Shown here: in pieces, positions 53,787 through 62,023 of the stretch | How positions within the stretch are numbered: position 1 is the stretch's first letter | Layout of the letters: the number at the start of each line of letters is the position of its first letter | Assembly (NCBI RefSeq): GCF_002090135.1 | Contig: NZ_BBRL01000009.1 | Span: 144,462-208,461, forward strand | Direction of reading: 5' to 3' | From: Demequina sp. NBRC 110055 | GTDB lineage: Bacteria > Actinomycetota > Actinomycetes > Actinomycetales > Demequinaceae | DNA: 64,000 nucleotides | The notes under the pieces: model-generated | What the model saw: the letters and a program-made list of their open reading frames with translations, nothing else | What the model was told of the DNA's origin: nothing | Databases searched by the model: none | Position numbers and translations under genes: made by a program

Positions 53787-54505
53787 TTGCTGTCTCCTTC
53801 TCCGGCACCGGTGCCGGGCTGTCCGTAGACGTTCTGGTAGCGATCGAACAGGGCGTCGATCTTGTCCTGCGGGATGTCGATCAGGGGGCCGCCCTGGAGG
53901 GCGATGTGGGTGGTGCGGGCGACGTCTTCGCACATGACGGCCGCCTTGACGGCGTCCTTGGCGTCCTTGCCGATGGTGAAGACGCCGTGGTTCTGCATGA
54001 GGACCGCGCGCGAGCGGTGGCCGTCGAGCGTCGCCACGATGCCGCGGCCGATGCTGTCGTCACCAATGATCGCGAACGGACCGACGGGGATGGGGCCGCC
54101 GAATTCGTCGGCCATGCCGGTGATGTGGCACGGGATCTCCTGGCCGCGCGCGGCCCAGGCGGTCGCGTAGGTGGAGTGAGTGTGGACCACTCCCCCGACG
54201 TGCTCCATGTTGCGGTAGACGTAGGCGTGCGCGGCGGTGTCTGAGGAGGGCGAGCGGTCCGAGCCGGGCGTGCCGGGAACGACCTCGCCGTCGAGGGTGC
54301 ACAGGATCATGTTGTCCGCGGCGAGCTCGTCGTAGCTCACGCCCGAGGGCTTGATGACGAACAAGTCCTCGCCGGGCACGCGACCCGAGACGTTGCCGCC
54401 GGTCCACACGACCAGCTCGTAGCGCGTGAGTTCGCCGTGCAGCCGCGCGACGTCCTCTCGAATCTTGTCGATGGTCTCCTGGACCGCGGTGCTGAACTGG
54501 CTCAC
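53783..54505 (-). CDS. araD: L-ribulose-5-phosphate 4-epimerase
   Basis: A 240-residue class II aldolase-fold epimerase. [31 protein letters not shown] is the substrate loop. [34 protein letters not shown] supplies the zinc-binding His pair, and [12 protein letters not shown] the third His. It converts L-ribulose 5-phosphate to D-xylulose 5-phosphate. The GTG start has GAGAGG upstream. First gene of the araD-araA operon. Confidence 0.97.
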   Translation of the reverse strand: MSQFSTAVQETIDKIREDVARLHGELTRYELVVWTGGNVSGRVPGEDLFVIKPSGVSYDELAADNMILCTLDGEVVPGTPGSDRSPSSDTAAHAYVYRNMEHVGGVVHTHSTYATAWAARGQEIPCHITGMADEFGGPIPVGPFAIIGDDSIGRGIVATLDGHRSRAVLMQNHGVFTIGKDAKDAVKAAVMCEDVARTTHIALQGGPLIDIPQDKIDALFDRYQNVYGQPGTGAGEGDSK

Positions 54506-54728
54506 ATCTGCCTCTCTAAGCGGGTGATTCAACCGGGTGCTACGGCGCTCATCCGCGCGAGCGAGGCATGGGGCCAGGCGTCGTCGTCGGGGCCGTGGCG
54601 GCAGCATTGCCGCCAGCGTCGAGCGTCATAGGTGAACGTTAACAGTTGGCCGATGCGCGGGGCCAGTCGGAAGGTCCCGTGTCGGTTGGCGAGGCGGTGG
54701 GCGCTCTGGGTCGTCCCCACACGCCTCC
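54506..54728. promoter_or_regulatory. araDA upstream region with operator-like palindrome
   Basis: Contains GTGAACGTTAAC (54632-54643), an imperfect palindrome centred on AACGTT, the style of actinobacterial LacI/arabinose regulators. On the minus strand it overlaps a TATGAC -10-like box. A GGCGGCAATGCTGCCGCC-type hairpin follows at about 54595-54612. It differs from the operator of the sugar importer, so a second regulator is likely. Confidence 0.5.
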
Positions 54729-54799
54729 CCCCGCCTCCTGACGGGACATGAGAGTCAAAAACGGGCAGAAATCGACTCTGATGTCCCGCTAGGACGCGT
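54729..54799. repeat. Intergenic inverted-repeat element, copy B
   Basis: Arms 54743-54756 (GGGACATGAGAGTC) and 54774-54787, one mismatch, 17-nt loop. Homologous to copy A at 12389-12459, including flanks. It sits immediately after the aldo/keto reductase gene and may serve as its terminator. Confidence 0.75.
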
Positions 54800-54819
54800 G
54801 CGGCGGGCGTTCGGCACCT

Positions 54820-55776
54820 TTAACCCGGAAACAGGGCCTCGATCTCGGTGACCTGCTCCCGGGTGGGCCGCCAGAGTGCCGAGGCGGCGTTCTGGCGGAC
54901 CTGCTCGGGGCGCGTGGCGCCGGCAATGACCGACGCCACCACCGGGCGCGACAGGAACCATCCGAGCGTCGCCTCAAGCATCGTCACGCCCCAGTCGTCA
55001 CACAGCGCCTGGTAGGCCTCCATCGCGTCCCAGTCGGCGTTGTCGGCGATGTGCGGGCGCTGGCGTGCGATGCGCGAGTCGGCTGGCCGGTCGGTACGCG
55101 TGAACTTTCCCGTGAACAAGCCATTGGCGAGCGGGAAGAACGGCAGAAAACCTGCACCGATGCGGTCGGCCTCGGACAGCCGACCATCCCGTTCCACCTC
55201 GCGCGCAACGAGCGACAGCTCATCCTGACTAGAGGCCAGGGCGGGCAGGCTACGGGCGCCAGCCGCGGCATCGGCCGCCCGTAGTTGCTCAGCAGTGAAC
55301 TGGGAAACGCCATAGGCGCGAATCTTGCCCTCCTCCACGAGCTCCGCGAGGGCGCCGAGGGTGTCCTCGATCGGGACCGAGGGGTCGGGCTGGTGCTGTT
55401 GAAAGAGGTCGACGCGGTCGGTCTGCAGGCGCTCCAGCGACGCCTCGCAGGCCGCGCGCAGGTACGCGGGAGATCCCTTCGCACCGAGCTCATCGAGCGG
55501 TGTCTCGACCTCGGTGAAGCCGAACTTGGTGGCGAGGATCACCTCGTCGCGCCGGCCGGCGAACGCGTTGCCCATCAGCGTCTCGGACAGGCCCCACTGC
55601 CCGCCGTACAGGTCCGCGGTGTCGAAGAAGGTGACGCCCGCGTCGATGGCGGCGTGGATGACCGCGTTGGTGCCGTCCTGCGACTCCGACGCCGTGCCCG
55701 AGCGTCCAAAGTTGTTGCACCCGAGTCCCACGGCGGAGACGGTGAAGGGGGCGTGGCCGAGACGTCGCTGTTCCAT
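54820..55776 (-). CDS. Aldo/keto reductase
   Basis: A 318-residue TIM-barrel oxidoreductase. GLGCNNFGRSG opens the barrel. Catalytic Asp and Tyr lie in TFFDTADLYGGQWGLSE, Lys in VILATKFGF, and a loop near IEDTLGALAELVEEGKIRAYGVSQF follows. It uses NADPH to reduce aldehydes or ketones; the substrate is not evident. The ATG at 55776 is preferred over a GTG at 55785 because TAGCGT (55784-55789, minus) lies 7 nt before it. Confidence 0.92.
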   Translation of the reverse strand: MEQRRLGHAPFTVSAVGLGCNNFGRSGTASESQDGTNAVIHAAIDAGVTFFDTADLYGGQWGLSETLMGNAFAGRRDEVILATKFGFTEVETPLDELGAKGSPAYLRAACEASLERLQTDRVDLFQQHQPDPSVPIEDTLGALAELVEEGKIRAYGVSQFTAEQLRAADAAAGARSLPALASSQDELSLVAREVERDGRLSEADRIGAGFLPFFPLANGLFTGKFTRTDRPADSRIARQRPHIADNADWDAMEAYQALCDDWGVTMLEATLGWFLSRPVVASVIAGATRPEQVRQNAASALWRPTREQVTEIEALFPG

Positions 55777-55859
55777 GCCTGCCACGCTACTGCGCCTCCG
55801 GCCCGGCGCGTGTCGGTGGCCTGTGCTGGAATGGGCGTAGCCGTCCTGGGGAGGGACTC

Positions 55860-58136
55860 ATGGCCATGCTTCCGCGCACCGCGGTGGTCGTCGTGCACGG
55901 CATCGGCGAGCAGGAACCGCTCGACACGTTGCTGTCGTTCGTGGGCCGCGGCGCCGATCCCGCCGCCGCCCGTACCGATGCGCCCGCTCCCCTGCGCGCG
56001 ACCTCCGTGCCGTCCGCGGGCATGATCGACGAGGGCGACGGCGTGGTCGATGCCGCCGCGGGCGACCGTCGCTTTGTGTTGCCGGATCGGCTTGCCGGAA
56101 CATCGTTCGGACGCATCGTGTCTGTCGACATGCGCCACCGCATCCGCGATCTCCCCGATGTCGATGGCGCCGAGCCGCGCAGCTGGTCGCGCACCACCCA
56201 CTTCTACGAGTACTACTGGGCCTATCGATTCCGGGACACCGCCTGGAGGCACCTGCCGTCGTTCGTGATGCGCCTGGTCTCGGCCGACCGCGGTGGGTTG
56301 CTCGACGGCTTCATGAAGGGCTACGGGCCCGCACCCGTGCATGCGGTCTCGGCACGCACGGACCGGCTCGCGCGCGCCGCGGCCATCATCCTCGCCCTCG
56401 TCACCGGTGTGCTGACGGCGTGGGTCGCCGTCACGGCGACGACCGACGGGCACGCGGGTTGGCTCGCGGCCGGCATCGCGGCGGCGGTCGTCGTTGCGCT
56501 CGGCGCCGTCGCCGTCGCACAGCTCGCGGGGGTGCTCACGACCATACGGACGATGCTCTTGGTGGGCCTCACCTCAGCCGTCGGCTATGTGGTGGGGGCC
56601 GTCTTTGCCGGGCAGCCGATGGTTGCGGTCGCCCTCGGCGCGGCCGCGGGCGTGGTGGCGGTGGTCGCCATCGCGGGCATAGTGGCCTGGCGGCTCCCAC
56701 TGCCGGTCGCGGCGGCGCTCGCGCTCGCGACAGTGGCGCTCGCCGTGGCGGCGACAAACCTGGGCGATCCGGATGCGGGCGCGATGTGGGGCGCGCTCGC
56801 GGGCGCTCAGAGTTTTCTCGGTGCTGCCATCCCCATCGTCACCGTGCTCGTGGGCGGCTTCGCACTGACAGGTCTGGGCGACGCCGCACGCTACCTGTCG
56901 AGCAAGCCCGACAACATCAGCGAGCGCGAGAAGATCCGCGGCGGGCTCGTGGACCTCCTCACGGCCATCGCCGCCGACCGCGACGAGGTGAGCCAACGCT
57001 TCACCTATGACCGCATCGTCCTGGTGGGCCACAGCCTGGGCACGGTGATCGCGGCCGATGCGCTTCACGCGTACTGGAACACCGTCGCACCGCAGATGGA
57101 GATTCCGCTGTCGCGCGTGAACCTCGACGAGGGCGACCAGGACCCCGCGGTCACGCCTTTCGAGCGGGCGGTCAGGCGGGTGGAGCGCAACGCGGTGGCG
57201 GGCGATGAGGCCGGCGCGGATGACGCGGCGATCCACCGCGCCCGGGCCGGCCTCAGCGAGGCGCTGCGCGCGCCGGCGCGCGTCGACGGGCCCGTGAGTG
57301 GCGAGGAAACGTCGGAGCCGGCCACGGCATCGGCCATCTCCACCACCGCTGCGAGGTGGATCGTGACCGATCTCGTCACGCTCGCATGCCCCCTCACTCA
57401 TGCCGAGATCCTCGTGACCGCGGGCAAGGACGCGCTGGCGGAGGCGACGAAGGACCGTTTCCTCGCGACGAGCCCGCCGCAGGTGCAGCAGACCGCCGCG
57501 GCCCGCGCGAGCCATCCGCTGCGATACCGGGTGTGGACCGGACTTGCCGGCGCAGACACGTCCCGCCTGCATCAATCCGCCCTGTTTGCCGCGACCTCCT
57601 GGACGAACATGTTCTTCACGCACGATCTGGTGGGCGGCGAGTTGGCGTCGCGGTTCGGCGCGGGCGTCGAGGACCATCCGGTGGGTGAGCGACCTGCAAC
57701 GTTGGGGCAGTTCCTCCGCGCCTACCCCCACAGTTCGTATTGGGGCACGGCTAGCAAGGCGACGGCCGCGGGCCGGGACGAGGTGCTTGCGCGGGTCAAG
57801 TCGCTGTGTTTCCCGCGCGACCCGGTGCTCGTGGTGTTCGCCGAGTTGGCCGACCGTGACACGCTCCTGGCGTTCATGGAGGACCTCGCAGGGCTGCACC
57901 TCAGCGACCTGGCTCCCGAGCAGGAGGCCGTCGAGCTGCGGGTCCTGGCCCCGATGGCCGACAAGGTCACCCCGGGTACTCCCCGACAGGACTGGCTGTG
58001 GCTCGGCCGCCCAGCGCGCATTGCCGCGGCGGATCTGGACGCGGTCGTCGCCTTGGCTCACACCCACGGCTTGCAGCTGCGCCGTAGCGCCCGCGCTGTC
58101 GCCGACGAGTCCGACGTGGAGGACGCGAGCGAATAG
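55860..58136 (+). CDS. Large alpha/beta-hydrolase with an inserted membrane domain, unknown function
   Basis: A 758-residue protein. AVVVVHGIGEQEPLDT at the N-terminus has the lipase-type HG oxyanion motif. The nucleophile elbow appears much later as LVGHSLGT (Ser392). Between them, at about residues 170-345, lies a membrane domain of roughly six to eight helices. After the elbow comes a long soluble region with conserved-looking stretches (ARWIVTDLVTLACPLTHAEIL, then FFTHDLVGGELASRFG) and a C-terminal segment. The GGGAGGGAC ribosome site before the ATG supports the start. I do not recognise a named family. Its position before tmRNA gives no clue. A lipase or ester hydrolase acting at the membrane is the simplest inference. 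Confidence 0.7.
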   Translation: MAMLPRTAVVVVHGIGEQEPLDTLLSFVGRGADPAAARTDAPAPLRATSVPSAGMIDEGDGVVDAAAGDRRFVLPDRLAGTSFGRIVSVDMRHRIRDLPDVDGAEPRSWSRTTHFYEYYWAYRFRDTAWRHLPSFVMRLVSADRGGLLDGFMKGYGPAPVHAVSARTDRLARAAAIILALVTGVLTAWVAVTATTDGHAGWLAAGIAAAVVVALGAVAVAQLAGVLTTIRTMLLVGLTSAVGYVVGAVFAGQPMVAVALGAAAGVVAVVAIAGIVAWRLPLPVAAALALATVALAVAATNLGDPDAGAMWGALAGAQSFLGAAIPIVTVLVGGFALTGLGDAARYLSSKPDNISEREKIRGGLVDLLTAIAADRDEVSQRFTYDRIVLVGHSLGTVIAADALHAYWNTVAPQMEIPLSRVNLDEGDQDPAVTPFERAVRRVERNAVAGDEAGADDAAIHRARAGLSEALRAPARVDGPVSGEETSEPATASAISTTAARWIVTDLVTLACPLTHAEILVTAGKDALAEATKDRFLATSPPQVQQTAAARASHPLRYRVWTGLAGADTSRLHQSALFAATSWTNMFFTHDLVGGELASRFGAGVEDHPVGERPATLGQFLRAYPHSSYWGTASKATAAGRDEVLARVKSLCFPRDPVLVVFAELADRDTLLAFMEDLAGLHLSDLAPEQEAVELRVLAPMADKVTPGTPRQDWLWLGRPARIAAADLDAVVALAHTHGLQLRRSARAVADESDVEDASE

Positions 58137-58169
58137 GACACGCGTCCCGACTCACCGCAGGCAGACCAA

Positions 58170-58216
58170 AGGCCACCGGCGTTCACCGCCTCAAAGAGGA
58201 CGGGAGCCGGCGGCCT
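58170..58216. terminator. Terminator between the hydrolase gene and tmRNA
   Basis: 11-bp stem with one mismatch (58170-58180 with 58206-58216) and a 25-nt loop, between convergent transcription units. Confidence 0.55.
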
Positions 58217-58244
58217 CTCGGTCACCTACCAGGGATGATAAACG

Positions 58245-58609
58245 TGGAGATGCGGGGAATCGAACCCCGGTCCGCGTGTACGACGACAGGTCTTCTCCGG
58301 GCGCAGTCTGAATACTCAGTGTCTCGGACCCGCACGACCTTCAGACAAGCTGTGCGATGGCCCCAGCCAACTAAGAGTCCCCCACTCCCCGTTGGCGAAG
58401 GAGTGGAGCCAGTTCCCTAGATGACGCCAGGGACCAGGTCGGGATCTAGCCTGGACTGACGGACTTCGGGGCTCGCTTAGGCAGCGAGGGCGAAGTCGGT
58501 GCGCTTGGAATCGGCACCTATTGGTTTGCCACGAGCGTTAACGAGATAACGTGACGTCCTCGGCCCGCTTCCCCTGAGGAAAGCACACACGTCGAAACCG
58601 ATCATCCCC
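58245..58609 (-). ncRNA. ssrA: Transfer-messenger RNA (tmRNA)
   Basis: 365 nt on the minus strand. The tRNA-like domain pairs the 5' end GGGGATG (58609 downward) with CATCTCC at the 3' end. The conserved GGTTTCGAC follows the 5' end, and GGGGTTCGATTCCCC is the T-arm. The tag reading frame (58515-58480, then TAA) encodes ADSKRTDFALAA. CCA is not encoded. tmRNA rescues stalled ribosomes and marks the product for degradation. Confidence 0.97.
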
Positions 58610-58664
58610 TGTGCAGTTGTGCGTACCAGTCTACGCGACGCACCGACATGCTCCAAGGGGGGTG

Positions 58665-59222
58665 TCAGGACTCGCGTTCGCCGCCCAGTCCCAAGAGCAC
58701 GACCCAGACCCACTGGGCCGCCTCGGCCGCCGGCGGTCGCTCTTCACGGGAAAGCCAGGCTCCGATGACGCCGATGATCGAACCGGCCACGCCCGCCGCC
58801 ACCACGTCGGTCGGCACGTCGACCGCATGCGTCTCGTGCCCCTCGGCGGCCGCCATGATCGCGACGTGGAGCTGCTCTCGCAGCCGAGCCAGCACCACCC
58901 CGTAACCGGGCTCCGAAAAGACGCGCGCATAGAGGTCGGCGTGGGTCTCGAGGTGCTGCAGGAACTCGACGAGCACGGCGGGAGCCAGCGGAGCCGCGGG
59001 ATCGATGCCCTCGATCTTGGCGCCCGCCTCCTGCGCAACGAGGTCCAGGGCATCGGCCAGCAGCGTCTCCTTATCGGAATAGTGCTGGTAGAACGTCGAC
59101 CGATTGACCTCGGCCCGCTCGGCGATGTCGGAGACGCTGACGTGGTCGATGCCGCGCTCGCGTGCCAGGGCGAAGAGCGCCTCTTGCAGGCGCCGCTTGG
59201 TCCTCACGATCCGCGCATCCAT
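58665..59222 (-). CDS. TetR-family regulator of the MMPL transporter
   Basis: A 185-residue repressor. RLQEALFALARERGIDHVSVSDIAERAEVNRSTFYQHYSDKETL is a standard TetR DNA-binding domain, followed by a helical effector domain. The ATG at 59222 (MDARIVRTKRRL) is preferred. A CACAAT box lies 6 nt before it, and the in-frame start at 59258 would place an exact 16-bp repeat inside the coding region. It is divergent from the MMPL gene with a palindrome between them. Confidence 0.92.
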   Translation of the reverse strand: MDARIVRTKRRLQEALFALARERGIDHVSVSDIAERAEVNRSTFYQHYSDKETLLADALDLVAQEAGAKIEGIDPAAPLAPAVLVEFLQHLETHADLYARVFSEPGYGVVLARLREQLHVAIMAAAEGHETHAVDVPTDVVAAGVAGSIIGVIGAWLSREERPPAAEAAQWVWVVLLGLGGERES

Positions 59223-59235
59223 GCCCCCATTGTGC

Positions 59236-59251
59236 AGGGCCGATGCCGTGG
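59236..59251 (-). repeat. Dispersed 16-bp motif CCACGGCATCGGCCCT, copy 4
   Basis: Exact copy, minus orientation, between the TetR gene and its operator. Confidence 0.8.
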
Positions 59252-59261
59252 TCGCCAACCA

Positions 59262-59283
59262 TTAACCGACAAGTGTCGCTTAA
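59262..59283. promoter_or_regulatory. TetR operator between regulator and MMPL gene
   Basis: 22-bp palindrome: TTAA, one base, CGACA, AG, TGTCG, one base, TTAA, with only the single flanking positions unpaired. It lies between the two divergent genes, so it is probably bound by the TetR protein to control both. Confidence 0.8.
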
Positions 59284-59361
59284 CGTCGGTCGGCGGGGTT
59301 AGGATTGCGAACAGGCATCGTCGCCTCTTTCCCTCCCCCGAGATCCCCGAAAGGCTCTGAC

Positions 59362-61923
59362 GTGGCCCATCTTCTCTTTAGGCTCGGACGCGGCTCTGCG
59401 CGCCGGCCCTTCATCGCGATCGTGGCCTGGGTGGTCGCGCTCGCAGCAGCCGCAGGCGCATTCCTCGCCTTCGGCGGCACACTGACCGACTCCTTCTCGA
59501 TCCCCGGCACCCCCACGCAGCAGGTCACCGACCAGCTGGAGGAGGAACTGCCCAGCACGGGCGGCACCACCGCCCGCGTGGTGTTCCAGACGGAGGATGG
59601 CTCGGAGATCTCCACCGATCAGCAGCAGCAGATCGCCGATGCCCTGGCGGGCGTCGAGGAGATCGACGCCGTCTCCGGCACCATCGACCCGTTCGCCACC
59701 CAGGCCGAGACCGAGGAACAGCTCGCGCAGCTTGAGGGCGGGGCGGCGCAGATCGACGAGGCCGAGGCGGAGCTGGAGGCCGGCCAGGAGCAGCTCGACG
59801 CGGCGCGCGCCGAGGCCGAGGCCGGCCAGGAGCAGCTCGAGGAGGGCCAGGCCCAGCTCGACGCCGCGATCCAGCAGGCGAAGGACGCGGGCCAGTACGA
59901 GGCCGCGCAGGCACAGTTTGACGCCCAGCAGGCCGAGCTCGACGCCCAGCGCGCCCAGCTCGAGGAGGGCCTTGCCCAGCTCGACGAGCAGCAGACGCAG
60001 ATCGATGCCGGCCGCGAGGAACTGACCGCCCAGCGCGAGCAGCTCGAACTCGGTCAGCAGCTCGCCGACAACGCCTCGTCGTTGTCCACCGTTTCCGAGG
60101 ACGGCTCTACCGCGCTCGCAGCGGTGACCTTCACCGAGGGCGCGCTCACCCTGTCCCAGGAGGACAAGGACGCCGTGATGGAGTCCATCGAGTCCGCACC
60201 GCTCGACGGCCTCGAGGTGTTCTTCAGCGCGGACATCGCGACCGAGGTGTCCGGCATCCTCGGCGCCGGCGAGATCGTCGGCGTGCTGCTTGCCCTGGTG
60301 GTGCTGTTCGTCATGATGCGCGTGGTGTGGCCCGCCCTGACCCCGATCATCACGTCCGTGGTGGGCGTGGGCGTGGGTGTTGCGGCCTCGCTCGCGCTCT
60401 CGGGCTCGGTCGACATGTCCTCGGTCACGCCCGTGCTGGGCGTCATGCTCGCCCTGGCGGTCGGCATCGACTACGCCCTATTCATCATCAACCGCCACCG
60501 CCTCAACCTGAAGCGCGGTATGGACGTCAACGAAAGCATCGGCCTCGCGAACGGCACCGCCGGTAACGCGGTCGTCTTCGCGGGCACCACGGTGCTCATC
60601 GCGTTGCTCGCCCTCAACGTGACGGGCATCCCGTTCATCGGCGTGATGGGCAACGTCGCGGCCTTCTGCGTCGCCATCGCGGTGCTGGTCGCCATCACCC
60701 TGGTCCCGGCGGTGCTGGGTCTGGTGGGCGTGAAGGCGATCTCCAAGCGCTCGCGCGCGAAGATCGGCCAGGCGCACGAGCCAGAGGCCCCCTACACGCC
60801 CATGAAGACCGGTCGCGCCGTGCTCGCCGTGATCGGCGGGGTGGTGCTGCTGGGCATCGTTGCGATCCCCTCGGCATCCATGCGCCTGGGCCTTCCCGGC
60901 GGCGACCAGGAGCCCCCCGGCTCGACCGCCTACGAGGCTTACACGGCCATCGACGAGAGCTTCGGCGAGGGACTCAACGCCACCCTGCTCGTCACAGCCG
61001 ACCTCCCCGAGCCCGTGTCCGACGAGGACCTCCTCGCGACTCAGGTGGCGATCGAGAACCAGTTCATGGAGGTCGACAACGTCACGGCGGTCGCACCCGC
61101 CGGCGTGTCCGAGGACAACTCGTTCCTCGCGTTCCAGGTAGTTCCCGCGGAGGGTCCCAACGCGGAGTCCACCGAGCAGCTCGTGCACGATATGCGCGCA
61201 CTGTCGCCCCTCGAGGACGGCACCGAGCTGGGCGTCGCCGGCACCGCGTCGGGCAACATCGACATCTCCGAGAAGCTCTCCGACGCCCTGCCGGTGTACC
61301 TCGCGGTGGTCGTGGGCCTGTCGCTCATCATCCTCATCGTGGTGTTCCGCTCGATCCTGGTGCCGCTGATCGCGACGCTCGGGTTCGTGCTGAGCCTGTT
61401 CGCCGCGTTCGGCGCCGTCACCGCCGTGTACCAGTGGGGATGGCTGTCCGGACTGTTCGGCGTGACTGCGCCGGGTCCGATCCTGTCGTTCCTGCCGATC
61501 ATGCTGACCGGCATCCTGTTCGGCCTGGCGATGGACTACCAGCTGTTCATCACCTCGGGCATGCGCGAGGCGTTCGTGCACGGGTCGTCCGCTCGCGAGT
61601 CCGTCACGGCGGGTCTCCGTCACGGGCGCGCGGTCGTGACCGCGGCGGCGATCATCATGGCCTCCGTCTTCGGTGGCTTCGTGTTCTCGCACATCGCGAT
61701 GATCCGACCCATGGGCTTCGGCCTTGCGATCGGCGTGCTGTTCGACGCCTTCGTCATCCGCATGATGGTGGTGCCCTCGCTCATGCACCTCATCGGCGAA
61801 AGCGCCTGGTGGATGCCCAAGTGGCTCGACAAGATCCTCCCCAATGTGGACGTCGAGGGCGCCGCCCTCGAGCGCGAGCACCCCGCCCCCGAGGAGGCGA
61901 CTGCGGCTCAGTCGGCTTCGTAG
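59362..61923 (+). CDS. MMPL/RND-family membrane transporter with an extracytoplasmic coiled coil
   Basis: An 853-residue protein with 11-12 membrane helices in two halves. Helix 1 (FIAIVAWVVALAAAAGAFLA) is followed by an extracytoplasmic domain. At residues 115-236 that domain carries a long Gln/Glu/Ala coiled coil with recurring GQEQL/AQLD units. MMPL motifs include VGIDYALFIINRHR and FGLAMDYQLFITSGMREA, with the transmembrane Asp-Tyr pairs that relay protons. It probably exports lipids or hydrophobic drugs. The GTG start has GAAAGG 8 nt upstream. Controlled by the divergent TetR; a strong terminator follows. Confidence 0.93.
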   Translation: MAHLLFRLGRGSARRPFIAIVAWVVALAAAAGAFLAFGGTLTDSFSIPGTPTQQVTDQLEEELPSTGGTTARVVFQTEDGSEISTDQQQQIADALAGVEEIDAVSGTIDPFATQAETEEQLAQLEGGAAQIDEAEAELEAGQEQLDAARAEAEAGQEQLEEGQAQLDAAIQQAKDAGQYEAAQAQFDAQQAELDAQRAQLEEGLAQLDEQQTQIDAGREELTAQREQLELGQQLADNASSLSTVSEDGSTALAAVTFTEGALTLSQEDKDAVMESIESAPLDGLEVFFSADIATEVSGILGAGEIVGVLLALVVLFVMMRVVWPALTPIITSVVGVGVGVAASLALSGSVDMSSVTPVLGVMLALAVGIDYALFIINRHRLNLKRGMDVNESIGLANGTAGNAVVFAGTTVLIALLALNVTGIPFIGVMGNVAAFCVAIAVLVAITLVPAVLGLVGVKAISKRSRAKIGQAHEPEAPYTPMKTGRAVLAVIGGVVLLGIVAIPSASMRLGLPGGDQEPPGSTAYEAYTAIDESFGEGLNATLLVTADLPEPVSDEDLLATQVAIENQFMEVDNVTAVAPAGVSEDNSFLAFQVVPAEGPNAESTEQLVHDMRALSPLEDGTELGVAGTASGNIDISEKLSDALPVYLAVVVGLSLIILIVVFRSILVPLIATLGFVLSLFAAFGAVTAVYQWGWLSGLFGVTAPGPILSFLPIMLTGILFGLAMDYQLFITSGMREAFVHGSSARESVTAGLRHGRAVVTAAAIIMASVFGGFVFSHIAMIRPMGFGLAIGVLFDAFVIRMMVVPSLMHLIGESAWWMPKWLDKILPNVDVEGAALEREHPAPEEATAAQSAS

Positions 61924-61934
61924 GTCATCCTCAC

Positions 61935-61970
61935 CGACGGCCCCGGTCTCCACGGAGACCGGGGCCGTCG
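61935..61970 (+). terminator. Terminator after the MMPL gene
   Basis: Perfect 16-bp stem (61935-61950 with 61955-61970) and a 4-nt loop, followed by TCGTTCGTGT. Confidence 0.9.
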
Positions 61971-62023
61971 TCGTTCGTGTGGCCGATGCCACGGCGGGCT
62001 TTCGCTCGATACCGTCGGTGATC

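Noticed and set aside
58477..58713. 78-residue frame ending ADSKRTDFALAA
   Set aside because: It is the tmRNA tag region read as an upstream-extended ORF; only the tag codons are translated.
59305..59361. Extended N-terminus of the MMPL protein
   Set aside because: The added residues are Pro/Ser-rich without hydrophobic character, and the GTG at 59362 has a ribosome site.
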